Positions 42,231 to 52,464 of a stretch of 64,000 nucleotides of DNA are shown here, in pieces. Made by a program: the position numbers and the translations under genes. Each line of letters starts with the position of its first letter. Positions within the stretch are counted from its first letter, which is position 1. Source of the DNA: BOG-908 sp963751795 (lineage in GTDB: Bacteria > Pseudomonadota > Alphaproteobacteria > Acetobacterales > Acetobacteraceae). The notes under the pieces were generated by a model, which made no database searches, was not told the DNA's origin, and was given only the letters and a program-made list of their open reading frames with translations. Where the stretch lies: positions 324,309 through 388,308 of the forward strand of contig CAVVVI010000003.1 of NCBI GenBank assembly GCA_963751795.1, written 5' to 3'.

Positions 42231-45200
42231 CCATCGCCACCATCTACGGCGCGCCGGAAGGCTTCGACGCGCTCCTGCTCATCAGCCGCGCCCGCGAACA
42301 CCAGGGCACCCTGCTGCACGTGGCCCGCAACGAAGGCCGCATGATGCGCATGGCCGAGCTGCTGGCCTACTTTGCGCCCGACATCGAAGTGCTGCGCTTC
42401 CCCGCCTGGGACTGCCTGCCCTACGACCGTGTCTCGCCCAACCCGGCCGTCACCTCCGAACGCATCGCCACCCTGTCGCGCCTGCTCGAGCCGCCTGCCG
42501 GCCAGCGCATCGTGCTCACCACCGTCAACGCCGCCATCCAGCGCGTGCCGCCCCGCCTGGTGTTCCTCGGCGAAAGCCTCGACGTGCGCGCCGGCGCCAC
42601 CTTCCGCCCCGAAGCGCTGATCGCCTATCTCGATTCGCACGGCTACGGCCGCGCCGACACGGTGATGGAGCCCGGCGAATACGCTGTCCGCGGCGGCATC
42701 ATCGACGTCTTCCCCAGCGGCGAGGGCGACCCGATCCGGCTGGATTTCTTCGGCGACACGGTCGAAAGCGTCCGCCGCTTCGATCCCGCCACCCAGCGCA
42801 GCACCGAGCCGGCCACCGGCTTCGCGCTCCGTCCGGTCTCCGAAGTCCCGCTCGACCAGGACAGCATCGCCCGCTTCCGCGGCGAATGGCGCGAGCTGTA
42901 CGGCCAGGCCGCCGCCTCCGACCCGCTCTACCTCGCCATCTCCGAAGGCCGTCGCTACCCCGGCATGGAACACTGGGTGCCGCTGTTCCACGAAAGCATG
43001 GAAACGCTGCTCGACTACCTCCCGCAACCCTCCGTCTCGCTCGACAGCCAGGGCGAGGAGATGCTGACCGCGCGGCTGGAAATGATCGCCGACCACTACG
43101 AGAGCCGCAAGCTGATCCCCCGCGACGGCGAGGTGCCCTACCGCCCGCTGCCCAGCGAACGCCTCTATCTGGACCGCGAAGGCTGGAACGCGATGCTCGC
43201 CGGCGTGCCCGCCTTCGTGTTCAGCCCCTACGGCATGCCGGACGGGGCAGGTGGCTTCGATGCCGGCGGCCGCCCCGGCGTGGTGTTCACCCAGGCCGGC
43301 GGCGCGATTACCGCCAACATCTACCAGCAGCTCGCCACCCAATCGGCCGCCTGGGCCGCCCAGGGCCGCCGCACCGTCGTCGCCGCCTGGACGCGCGGCT
43401 CGCGCGCCCGCATCGCCACGCTGTTCGCCGAACACAAGATCCGCGCCGAGCCGGCCGATGACTGGGCCGCCGTCCGCCGCCTCGGCCGCGGCACCGTGGC
43501 CCTCGTCACGCTCGGCCTGGAGCGCGGCTTCGTCGCCGAGGATTTCGCCATCGTCGGCGAGCAGGATCTGCTCGGCGAACGCATCAGCCGCCCGCCCCGC
43601 AAGCGCAAGCGCGCCGACCAGTTCATCGCGGAGGCCACCGAAATCGCCGATGGCGACCTGGTCGTCCACCAGGATTACGGCATCGGCCGCTACGACGGGC
43701 TGGAAACCCTGCGCATCGGCGCCGCCCCGCATGATTGCCTGCGCCTGATCTACGACGGCAACGAAAAGCTGTTCCTGCCGGTCGAGAACATCGAGCTCCT
43801 CAGCCGCTTCGGCAGCGAGACGCAGGGCGTGGCCCTCGACAAGCTCGGCGGCGCCGGCTGGCAATCGCGCAAGGCGCGCATGAAGCAGCGCATCCGCGAC
43901 ATGGCCGGCGCGCTCATCCGCATCGCCGCCGAACGCCGCGTGCGCGATGCCATGACGATCGCCCCGCCCGAAGGCACGTGGGACGAGTTCTGCGCCCGCT
44001 TCCCGTTCGTGGAAACCGATGACCAGACCCGCGCCATCGCCGACGTGCTGGAAGACCTCTCTTCGGGCAAGCCGATGGACCGCCTGATCTGCGGCGACGT
44101 GGGTTTCGGCAAAACCGAAGTGGCCCTGCGCGCCGCCTTCGCGGTCGCCATGTCGGGCAGCCAGGTCGCCGTCGTCGTCCCCACCACGCTGCTCGCCCGC
44201 CAGCACTATCGCGGCTTCACCGCCCGCTTCGCCGGCCTGCCCGTGAAAGTCGGCCAGCTCAGCCGCATGGTCACCGCCAAGGATGCCGCCGAGGTCAAGC
44301 GCGGCCTGGCCACCGGCGACATCAACATTGTCATCGGCACCCACGCGCTGCTCGCCAAGGGCATCGAGTTCTCCGATCTCGGCCTGCTGATCGTCGACGA
44401 GGAGCAGCATTTCGGCGTCAGCCACAAGGAGAAGCTCAAGGCGCTCAAGGCCGACGTGCACGTCCTCACGCTCACCGCGACCCCGATCCCGCGCACGCTG
44501 CAACTGGCCCTCACCGGCGTGCGCGAGATGAGCCTGATCGCCACCCCGCCGGTGGACCGCATGGCGGTGCGCACCTTCATCATGCCGTTCGACCACGTGG
44601 TAGTGCGCGAGGCGATCCAGCGCGAACGCTTCCGCGGCGGCCAGGTGTTCTGCGTGGTGCCGCGCCTGGAAGACATGCCGAAGATGCAGACCCGCCTGCG
44701 CGAGATCGTGCCCGAAGCCCGCATCGTCGAAGCCCATGGCCGGCTCGCACCCACCGAACTGGAACGGGTGATGACCGAGTTCGGCGACGGCAAATACGAT
44801 ATCCTGCTCAGCACCAACATCGTCGAGAGCGGGCTCGACATGCCCGCCGTCAACACGCTGCTCATCCACCGTGCGGACATGTTCGGCCTGGGCCAGCTCT
44901 ACCAGCTGCGCGGCCGCGTCGGCCGCGGCAAGCAGCGCGGTTACGCCTATCTCACTTGGCCGCCCGGCTCCAAGCTCTCCGGGCGCCGCCGAAAAGCGCC
45001 TGCACGTGATGCAGACGCTCGACCAGCTCGGCGCCGGCTTCACGCTCGCCAGCCACGATCTCGACATCCGCGGCGCCGGCAATTTGCTGGGCGACGAGCA
45101 ATCCGGCCATATCCGCGAAGTCGGCATCGAGCTCTACCAGCAGATGCTCGAAGACGCGGTGGCCGAGATGCGCTCGCTGCGCGGCCGCAACCGCAACGAC

Positions 45201-45668
45201 GACCGCGACTGGACGCCCAACATCAACCTCGGCCTGCCGGTGCTGATCCCCGATGCCTACGTGCGCGACCTGCCGGTCCGCTTGGGCCTCTACCGCCGCA
45301 TCGGCGCGCTGGCCACCGACGGCGAGAGCGAGGCGCTGGCCGCCGAACTGGTGGACCGCTTCGGCCCCTTGCCCGAGGAGGTGGACAATCTGCTGCAGGT
45401 CGTGCGGCTGAAACGCTTCTGCCGCGCCGCCGGCGTCGAAAAACTCGAAGCCGGGCCGAAGGGCATGGTGCTGCAGTTCCGCGGCAACGCTCCGGCCAAC
45501 CCCAGCGGCCTGGTCGCCTGGCTCGGCACCCGCAAGGGCCAGATTAAGCTGCGGCCCGACCACAAGCTGGCGCTGGTGCGCGACATGACGGTGGCCGAAC
45601 GCGTGCGCGCGGCCGACGACGTGCTGGGCAACCTCGTGCGCGTCGCCGGCCAGGCCAAAGCAGCCTGA
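42227..45668 (+). CDS. mfd: Transcription-repair coupling factor (one frameshift in the assembly)
   Basis: A translocase that removes stalled RNA polymerase and recruits UvrA. TTG start at 42227 overlaps the sdhE stop. The UvrB-like N-terminal module has LRFPAWDCLPYDRVSPNPAV; the RNA polymerase-interacting region has GDLVVHQDYGIGRYDGLETL. RecG-like motor motifs: GDVGFGKTEVALRAAF, VDEEQHFGVSHKEKL, TATPIPRTLQLAL, NIVESGLDMPAVNTL, LRGRVGRGKQRGYAYLTWP. An extra G in GGG at 44981-44983 shifts the frame (SKLSGRRRK); removing it gives SGAAEKRLHVMQTLDQLGAG and 1146 residues in all, a normal length. Confidence 0.94.
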
Positions 45669-45684
45669 CCGCCGGGCTCGCGTG

Positions 45685-45834
45685 CTACCGCATGAAATGC
45701 GGCGCCAGCCCCACCACGCCGATCGCGATCAGATACAGCGCCACGATCAGGTTCAGCAGCCGCGGGATCAGCAGGATCAGCACGCCCGCAATCAGCGCCA
45801 TCAGCGGTGTCACAAGAACGGCATGGAACGTCAT
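45685..45834 (-). CDS. DUF3096 family small membrane protein
   Basis: A 49-residue protein, MTFHAVLVTPLMALIAGVLI then LLIPRLLNLIVALYLIAIGV and VGLAPHFMR: two short hydrophobic helices joined by the IPRLLN turn typical of DUF3096. A GGGGAG lies about 7 bases before the ATG. Function unknown; probably an inner-membrane micro-protein. Its stop is 16 bases from the convergent mfd stop. Confidence 0.8.
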   Translation of the reverse strand: MTFHAVLVTPLMALIAGVLILLIPRLLNLIVALYLIAIGVVGLAPHFMR

Positions 45835-45870
45835 CGCAAGAACTCCCCGGTCGAAACGATCCGCCCAGGC

Positions 45871-46218
45871 TTGACGCAAACCGCCCGGCCGGGTTGCGCT
45901 CCGCCGCCGCACACGCCCGATGGCCGCTACCTGGTGGTGCGCGGCCGCCTCTGGCGCCTGGCCAACCCCGCTCTGCCGGAACCCGAGCGCGCGGCCCTGG
46001 TCGCAGCCCTCATGGCCGCCCGCCGCGCCGTCCGCACTGCGCGCGGCGATCCCGCAACGCTCGCCGCCGCCCGCGCCGCCGTCGATGCCGCCAAACGGGC
46101 GCTCGGCGAACGCGGCCCGGTCTGGTGGCAGGATGGCGCGCCGGACTTCAACCGCCACATGGCCGCCAACACCCCCTACGCCGCCTGGCACGCGGCCCTC
46201 ACCGCCAAGCCCGGCTGA
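45871..46218 (+). CDS. Conserved hypothetical protein beside a DNA ligase gene
   Basis: About 115 residues. The recognisable part runs DGRYLVVRGRLWRLANPALP, an Ala-rich helix (RAALVAALMAARRAVRTARG), ERGPVWWQDGAPDFNRHMAA and NTPYAAWHAAL. I have the impression that similar proteins occur next to ligD/ligC genes in proteobacteria, but know no function. The start is uncertain: TTG 45871 is chosen, while an ATG at 45823 would overlap the divergent DUF3096 gene. No signal peptide; the WWQDG and NTPY segments may be functional. Confidence 0.6.
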   Translation: MTQTARPGCAPPPHTPDGRYLVVRGRLWRLANPALPEPERAALVAALMAARRAVRTARGDPATLAAARAAVDAAKRALGERGPVWWQDGAPDFNRHMAANTPYAAWHAALTAKPG

Positions 46219-46312
46219 CCCGCCCCTTGCGCCCGGCAAAACCCGCGCAAACACTGCCGCACGCGAACGCCAGGTGACCCATGACCGCCCACCCGCCCGC
46301 CTCCAGCCCAGC

Positions 46313-47360
46313 ATGACCGACGGCCCGTTCGGCCTGCCCGTCAGCACCGAGGCGATGGAGGCCAAATCCGTCGATGCCCTGCCCACCGACCCGGGCTGGC
46401 AGTTCGAACCGAAATGGGACGGCTTCCGCTGCCTGGCCTACCGCTCCGGCCGCCACGTGGCCCTGCACGCCAAATCCGGCAAATCCCTCTCCCGCTACTT
46501 TCCGGAGGTCACCGCCGCCCTGGAAGCCGCGCCCTGGTGGCGGCTTCGTCCTCGACGGCGAACTCGCCATCCCGATCGGCGACAGCCTCTCGTTTGCCGC
46601 CCTGCAAGACCGCCTGCACCCCGCCGACACCCGCGTGCGCAAGCTCGCCGCCGCCACGCCCGCCCTGCTGATCCTGTTCGACTGCCTGTTCACCGACCGC
46701 GCCGGCAACCTGCTCGCCGCACCTCTGGCAGAACGCCGCGCCGCGCTGGAACACCTCGCCGCGCGCATCGGCCCCGGCCACCGCATGCGCCTCTCCCCGA
46801 TCACCCGCGACCGCGCCGAAGCGCAACGCTGGCTCGAGGCCACGCACGGCGCGCTGGACGGCGTCATCGCCAAACGCCTCGATGCGCCCTACGCCCCCGG
46901 CAAGCGCGCCATGCTGAAGATCAAGCGCCTGCGCACCGCCGACTGCGTAGTGGGCGGCTTCCGCTACGCCCACGGCACCCGCCAGGTCGGCTCGCTCCTG
47001 CTCGGCCTCTACAACGGTGCCGGCCTGCTGGACCACGTGGGCTTCACCTCGGCCATCGCCAACGCCGACCGCCCGGCACTCACCGCCCGCCTCGAAGCCC
47101 TCGCCGGCGGCCCCGGCTTCACCGGCGACGCCCCGGGCGGCCCCAGCCGCTGGGCCACCGCAGAAAGCACCGCCTGGGAAGCACTGCACCCCGAACTGGT
47201 CGTCGAGATCGGCTACGACCACGCCAGCGAAGGCCGCTTCCGCCACGGCACCGCCCTGCTGCGCTGGCGCCCGGACAAAGCCCCCCGCCAATGCACCCGC
47301 GACCAGATGCAGGAAGAAGCCCGCCCCGGCCTGCTGGTGAAAACCCTGCTCGCCACCTGA
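46313..47360 (+). CDS. Stand-alone ATP-dependent DNA ligase, LigC-like (one frameshift)
   Basis: A single-domain-type ATP-dependent ligase of about 348 residues without the polymerase and nuclease modules of LigD. Motif I is FEPKWDGFRCLAYR, where Lys takes the AMP. Motif III is LLILFDCLF, motif IV DGVIAKRLD, motif V MLKIKRLRTADCVVGGFRYA. The frame changes near 46530-46545: MTDGPFGLPVSTEAMEAKSV starts in one frame, and GGFVLDGELAIPIGDSLSF continues in another, one base on. Likely an assembly indel. Expected role: repair of breaks, a backup to the NAD-dependent ligase. Confidence 0.85.
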
Positions 47361-47657
47361 GCCGCGCGCCGCCAATCTGCAACGCCAGCTTCTACGCCAT
47401 CGTATTCAAAGCAACGTCGGTCCATCGCGACCACGCCTGCTGTATTCAGCAACAATCGAGACGCAGCCGAAAACCGAGCGTAATTGCCTTGCAAGAAGGG
47501 GCGGCAACCCACTAGCGTCACCTGCACAAACGGGCGCTCCCAGAACACAGTCGGCGATCATCGCACCGCCGCATCGTTCCGTTTGGCAAGCCGCCATCCC
47601 GCTAGCGCATATCGCAAACCTTTTAAGTGCTGACGCCAGTCTTGAGGAGACCGCATC
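47361..47657. other. Intergenic region before the GloVer-repeat gene
   Basis: About 297 bases that look lower in GC than the surrounding genes. I see no gene, tRNA or strong hairpin. Presumably it holds the promoter for the exported repeat protein; a good GAGGAG ribosome binding site ends it. No clear -35/-10 pair stands out. Confidence 0.4.
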
Positions 47658-49874
47658 ATGCTGTTCCGCGCCCTGGCCGCTCTCGCGATCGCCGCTTTGG
47701 GTGCCACCGGTGCCGCGCACGCGGCCAAACTGCGAACGCTGGCCACCATCCCGATGCGGCTCGACGGCGCCGACCCCGCCGCCCTCACCAACGTCAACGG
47801 CACGCTTTACGGCGCCACCTATGGGGGCGGACTCAACGGTCAGGGTGCTATCTTCACGGTCAATCCCGTCACGGGCACCGAAACGGTGGTGTTCTCGTTC
47901 CCCGCCGGCAGCCCGAGCGGCGGCGCCGGCACCCTGCTCTATTACGGCGGCCTGCTCTACGGCTTCAACGACACCACGCTGTTCTCATTCAATCCCGCCA
48001 CCCACGCCTACCGCCCGCTGCACGTCTTCGACGGCGCAGGCGTGTCGCAGCCCGCCATCACGCTCACGCCGTTCGGCGGCCGGCTCTACGGCAATTCCTG
48101 CATCACCGGCGGCGATGTCACCGGCTCGCTGTTCAGCTACGATCCCGCATCCGCCACCGTCACCACCCTGTACGCGTTCACCGGCGGCGCCGACGGCAAT
48201 TGTCCCTCAGGGCTCGTGGCCGGCGGCAACCTGCTCTACGGCGCCACGCAATTGGGCGGCAGTGCGGCCAACGCGGGCACGCTGTTCAGCTTCGATCCGG
48301 CCACCAACAGCAAAACCACTTTCTATACCTTCCAGAACGGCGCCGACGGCGCGTCGCCGTACCTATTGATCCAGAGCGGCAACCGGATCTACGGCATGTC
48401 TTCAACGTCGGTAGTGCTGGGCCAGCTGTTCAGCTTCAACCCCGCGACGGCAAGCCTCACCGTCGTGTACAAATTTCCATCGAGCAGCACGTGCGCCGGC
48501 TTCGCCACCAGTCCCCTGCTGCCGCTCGACGGCAAGCTCTATGGCGCCGCCGATGTGGGCAACACGCCATCCGGCTGTGGTAGCGAGCTGTATTCCATCG
48601 ATCCCGCCACCAACATGGTCGCAACGGTCTTCACTTTCCCCGCCAGCCAGTCGTATTCGTCCTACGGCGGGTTCGTCGCAATCGGCAATACGCTTTACGG
48701 AACCTCCAGCTTTGGCGGCCCGATCCTCGGCCAAAGCGGCGACGTTTTTAAACTCGACCTGATCACACGCACCAGCACCGTGCTCCACAACTTCGTGCAG
48801 CCGGACGGCAAAAACGATTTCACCTCGACGCTGCTGCCCATCGGTCGCCTCTATTACGGCGTCTCCGCATTCGGCGGCGACAACGATCGCGGCGCGTTGT
48901 TCTCTTTCGATCCCATCAGCAGCGCCATCACCATCCTGCACCATTTTAACGGCGCCGACGGCAGCAACCCGCATGGCGATCTGCTCTACAGCCACGGCTT
49001 TATCTGGGGCACCACACTCACCGGCGGCAGCAATGATGCCGGCGCCATCTTCAGCTTCGATCCCGCCACCAATGCCGAAGCCGTTGCGTATTCCTTCGCC
49101 GCCAGCAGCCGCGATGGCGCGCTACCGCTGGCAGGCCTGATCGATCTCGGCACCACATTCTACGGCACCACCTCGGCCGGCGGCGTGCACGGCGCCGGCA
49201 CGATCTACACGTTCCACCCGGCCACGCAGCGCGAGCAGGTCGCCCACGCCTTTGCCAACGGCATCTACGGCACCCTGCCCAGCGGCCCGCTCACCGCGCT
49301 CGGCGGTATCCTGTACGGCACCACGCAGGGCAGCTACGCCCAGAAGCGCGGCACGCTGTTCTCCTTCGATCCCGCAACGTTGCAGGAAACCATCCTTTTC
49401 AGCTTCGATGGCGTCGGCAAGAATGCCCCGCAAGGCGCCCACCCCTATGCCGGTGTCGTCGTCCTCGGCGGCCTGCTCTACGGCACCACCAGCACCGGCG
49501 GCTTCTACAATTACGGCGGCACCGTCTTCAGTTTCGATCCTGCCTCCAACACGGAGAAGACCGTCTACACGTTCAACTACCACGGCCCGAAAGCCGCGCC
49601 CGGCATCGACTCGCAGGCGCCGCTCACAGTGTCGGGCACAACCCTGCTGGGCTCGACCTGGATCGGCCAGATCCGCCACCCCGGCGTGACCAGCACCGAG
49701 TTCAGCCTCGATACCACCACCGGGGCAGCCGCCTTCACCTACGGCTTTACCGGCGGCATCGACGGCGAGCGGCCCACCGGCGCGCTCACCCCGCGCGGCA
49801 CCCGCTTCCTCGGCACCACCGGCGCCAGCAGCCTCGGCGACAGCGCCGGCACCATCTTCACCTACGCGCCCTGA
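47658..49874 (+). CDS. Exported GloVer-repeat (TIGR03803-type) beta-propeller protein
   Basis: A 738-residue protein with a signal peptide (MLFRALAALAIAALGATGAA, cut after AHA) and 12 or more repeats of about 50 residues with the pattern LYG-T-x-GG-x-G-GT-FSFDPAT...YSF, for example YGTTSTGGFYNYGGTVFSFD and FYGTTSAGGVHGAGTIYTF. This matches the GloVer tandem repeat family, thought to fold as propeller blades. No C-terminal anchor or sorting motif is seen, so it is probably secreted or periplasmic. Function unknown. GAGGAG before the ATG. Confidence 0.85.
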   Translation: MLFRALAALAIAALGATGAAHAAKLRTLATIPMRLDGADPAALTNVNGTLYGATYGGGLNGQGAIFTVNPVTGTETVVFSFPAGSPSGGAGTLLYYGGLLYGFNDTTLFSFNPATHAYRPLHVFDGAGVSQPAITLTPFGGRLYGNSCITGGDVTGSLFSYDPASATVTTLYAFTGGADGNCPSGLVAGGNLLYGATQLGGSAANAGTLFSFDPATNSKTTFYTFQNGADGASPYLLIQSGNRIYGMSSTSVVLGQLFSFNPATASLTVVYKFPSSSTCAGFATSPLLPLDGKLYGAADVGNTPSGCGSELYSIDPATNMVATVFTFPASQSYSSYGGFVAIGNTLYGTSSFGGPILGQSGDVFKLDLITRTSTVLHNFVQPDGKNDFTSTLLPIGRLYYGVSAFGGDNDRGALFSFDPISSAITILHHFNGADGSNPHGDLLYSHGFIWGTTLTGGSNDAGAIFSFDPATNAEAVAYSFAASSRDGALPLAGLIDLGTTFYGTTSAGGVHGAGTIYTFHPATQREQVAHAFANGIYGTLPSGPLTALGGILYGTTQGSYAQKRGTLFSFDPATLQETILFSFDGVGKNAPQGAHPYAGVVVLGGLLYGTTSTGGFYNYGGTVFSFDPASNTEKTVYTFNYHGPKAAPGIDSQAPLTVSGTTLLGSTWIGQIRHPGVTSTEFSLDTTTGAAAFTYGFTGGIDGERPTGALTPRGTRFLGTTGASSLGDSAGTIFTYAP

Positions 49875-49926
49875 CCGGCAGACATCGCCGCGCGCCGGCC
49901 AGCCCGCCTACCCGACCGGCAAAGCC

Positions 49927-50394
49927 TCAAATTCCCGCCCGACGCCCCGCCACGCTCGCGACGATCGCGCACGCCGCCGCAATCACCACCGCGTCTTCGA
50001 TCAACCCGGTTTCCACTTGCCCACGGTGCCGCATCGCCGCCATCCGCAGGCGCCATCCGGGATAGGAGGCAGCCACCGCGGTGGCTCCCCCCAGCGCCGC
50101 CCCGGCCCAGCGTTGCCGCCGGGGCACCAGCACCGCCCCGGCCAGCGCCGCCGTGGTCAACCGCGCCGCCAACCCCACCGGCACCACGCGGTCCGGCGCC
50201 CAGGCTACCTTGTCGCCGGCCAGTTCGGCCAAGGCCAGCCCAATTGCACCCGCCGCCACCAGCCCATGGCCGAGCACCGGTGGGCAGCCGCTATCGCGCC
50301 CCAGCCGCCCGCTGGCCTGCGCCACGCACACGGCGGCCAGCGGCGTCATCGCCCGCTGCCCGGCCACCAGTCCCATCAGGAATGCGGCCAACAT
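49927..50394 (-). CDS. DUF4126-like membrane protein
   Basis: A 155-residue hydrophobic protein beginning MLAAFLMGLVAGQRAMTPLA. The GQRAMTPL start, the helix AAGAIGLALAELAGDKVAWA and AALAGAVLVPRRQRW, then a final helix (DAVVIAAACAIVASVAG), fit the DUF4126 family of small multi-pass membrane proteins. Function unknown. It lies 79 bases downstream of the phosphoesterase gene on the same strand and may share its transcript. Confidence 0.65.
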   Translation of the reverse strand: MLAAFLMGLVAGQRAMTPLAAVCVAQASGRLGRDSGCPPVLGHGLVAAGAIGLALAELAGDKVAWAPDRVVPVGLAARLTTAALAGAVLVPRRQRWAGAALGGATAVAASYPGWRLRMAAMRHRGQVETGLIEDAVVIAAACAIVASVAGRRAGI

Positions 50395-50473
50395 GCTGTC
50401 CCGTCCCTCATTCAACCGACGCGAGAACACCCCGCCCGCCGCCCCGGTTGCGCGCACCCGCCGCCGCCGCGCC

Positions 50474-50952
50474 TCAGCGCCCCGGCACGATCTCGATGAT
50501 CTCCACGTCGATCGCCCCCGGCCCCACCACCAGCCGGCCCACCCTGATGGGCAGCGAAAACCGCCGCCGCCCCGCACTCCCCGGATTGACGAGAGCACGC
50601 CGCCCTTCCACCACGAGCCGGGCCGGTGGCTGTGCCCAAACACCACGGCGCGGAACCCGGCCGCCGCCGGATCTATCCCCAGCGTGCCCACATCGTGCAG
50701 CACGAACAGCCGCCTTGCGTCGCCCAGTGCAAGCTCCGCCGTCAGCGGCAGCCCGGCCGCCCAATCGGCCGTATCCACATTGCCCCGCACCACCGTCACC
50801 GGCGCCAGCCGCCCGAGGGCCGCCAGAATGTCCGGATCGCCCACATCGCCCGCATGCACGATGGCGTCGCTGCCCTCCAGCAGCCGCAACGCCTCGGGCC
50901 GCAACAGCCCATGCGTGTCGGCAATCAGCCCCACCACGCACGGCCGCACCAT
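50474..50952 (-). CDS. YfcE/MJ0936-type metallophosphoesterase (one frameshift)
   Basis: A calcineurin-like phosphoesterase of about 160 residues. Metal motifs: GLIADTHG, IVHAGDVGD, VRGNVD and VVFGHSHRP. Just after the last motif the frame is lost; a missing base around 50619-50624 (a G/C run) explains it, and the other frame continues ARLVVEGRRALVNPGSAGRR then RFSLPIRVGRLVV to a stop at 50474. These motifs match single-domain phosphodiesterases such as YfcE. Probable assembly indel rather than a pseudogene. Confidence 0.75.
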
Positions 50953-51062
50953 CCCAGCCACCCCTCCCGATCCGCCGCGCCACATCGCCCCGTCACCCGC
51001 CAGACGCACTTGCGCTCAACCGCCCAAACGCCTACCAGAACCCGCGCTTTGCGCCCCCCGGC

Positions 51063-51137
<75 letters not shown>

Positions 51138-51240
51138 GTCCCCCACGCGTCCAGCGCCCCCCGGCCAGCCACCGATCCAACGCGGGATAGCCGGAACCCG
51201 CGTCCCCATGGGAGAAAAGCCGCCAGCCAGGAGGCCACCC

Positions 51241-51543
51241 ATGAACCCCGACGAGTCGACCCCCGCCCGCAACGTCGCCCGCCGCCCGCCCGGCCCCCAC
51301 AACCCGGACGGCTTCGACAGCCTGTTCGCCAGCAGCCTCACCCGCATGGCCCCGGCCGACCACTCCGCCCCCGTCCTGGCCGACCGCATCCGCCGCGCCG
51401 CCGCCGCCCTGGCCGCAGCCCCGCCCCCCACCGGCCCCGAAATCACCCCGCAACACGCCCAAGCCCTCGCCGCCGCCCACCGCGCCGCCACCGCCATCCT
51501 GGCCGAAGCCGACACGCCACCAGCCGCCGGCGCCACCCCGTGA
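51241..51543 (+). CDS. Hypothetical Ala/Pro-rich protein
   Basis: A 100-residue protein of unknown function, MNPDESTPARNVARRPPGPH then NPDGFDSLFASSLTRMAPAD and an Ala-rich helical part (DRIRRAAAALAAAPPP, HAQALAAAHRAATAILAEAD). A good AGGAGG lies about 7 bases before the ATG. Its stop overlaps a GTG (51540) that opens the acetyltransferase frame, so the two may form a coupled pair. No domain recognised. Confidence 0.5.
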   Translation: MNPDESTPARNVARRPPGPHNPDGFDSLFASSLTRMAPADHSAPVLADRIRRAAAALAAAPPPTGPEITPQHAQALAAAHRAATAILAEADTPPAAGATP

Positions 51544-52340
51544 GGCTGGCCGACCTCGCCCCCCCCCCCCCGCAATCGAGCGCCTGGCCGCCATCCTTCA
51601 GCCACGTACCACGCGCATGACCCTGGCCGACTACGCCGATGGCTGGACCGTGCTCGACACCGCCGGCCGGGAAGCAGCCGGGGTGGCGGCGCATGGGCAC
51701 CCGGTTACGATCGCGGTGCGCGACCCGGCGCGGCGGCGGCAAAGTAACGGTCCACAACGAGCGGCCGGGGCCGAACCTGCTTTGCTTCGACAACGCCACC
51801 TGGTCGGGCAATCTGACCCTGCGCTGCGGCTGAGCTACCCGGACTGCCTCTCGATGTTCAACCTGAACGGCGGCGGTGCGATCTTGGTGCCCAACATCTC
51901 CTCCCGTATTCGGCGAACAGGTTATGTTCTGGGGCTACGGCTCTACCGCGGTCAGCTTCGGGCTGATCGAGGTCGAAGGGCAGGGCTATTCCTTCGCGGT
52001 GGGCGACGACGCCCTGATCTCGTCCGGCGTCGTGATGCGCAATTTCGACATGCATTCCATCGTCGATCTCGCCACAGGCCATCGCCTGAACAACCCGGTC
52101 AACACGGTCATCGAACAGCATGTCTGGCTGGGCCAGGACGCCTACATGCTCGGCTGCGAGCGTATCGGCTACGGCTCGATCATCGGCGCCCGCGCTTTCG
52201 TGAAAGGCGTCATCCCGCCCAAATCGATCGCTGCGGGCATGCCGGCGAGAGTGCTGGCAACCAACCGAAGCTGGGGCCGATCCCCTGGCGGAATGACCGC
52301 GGGTGAAGCCGCACTGATCGCCCGCATGGACGCGTGCTAG
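51540..52340 (+). pseudogene. Left-handed beta-helix acyltransferase, broken by several frameshifts, with poly-C tract
   Basis: Pieces in three frames rebuild a hexapeptide-repeat acetyltransferase of the CatB/capsule type. MTLADYADGWTVLDTAGREA (from 51617); VTVHNERPGPNLLCFDNATW (about 51760); GGAILVPNISS (about 51875); then FWGYGSTAVSFGLIEVEGQG and NTVIEQHVWLGQDAYMLGCE with IGARAFVKGVIPPKSIAAGM, the C-terminal beta-helix. Shifts fall near 51735, 51835 and 51905. A GTG at 51540 opens a frame with about 13 C in a row (51559-51571); one more C would join it to PAIERLAAILQPRTTRMTLA. Either a pseudogene or assembly errors. Likely target: sugars of an exopolysaccharide or O-antigen. Confidence 0.7.
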
Positions 52341-52464
52341 AACGGCCGGCCCCGGCGCCGCCGCCGCCCAACACGCCCCGCGCCCGTCAGCAACCCGGAG
52401 TGCCGCTTTCCGTCGTCATCGAGAGTCGCCGACGCGCCCGCGATCATCACGTGAGTTCAGCGCG

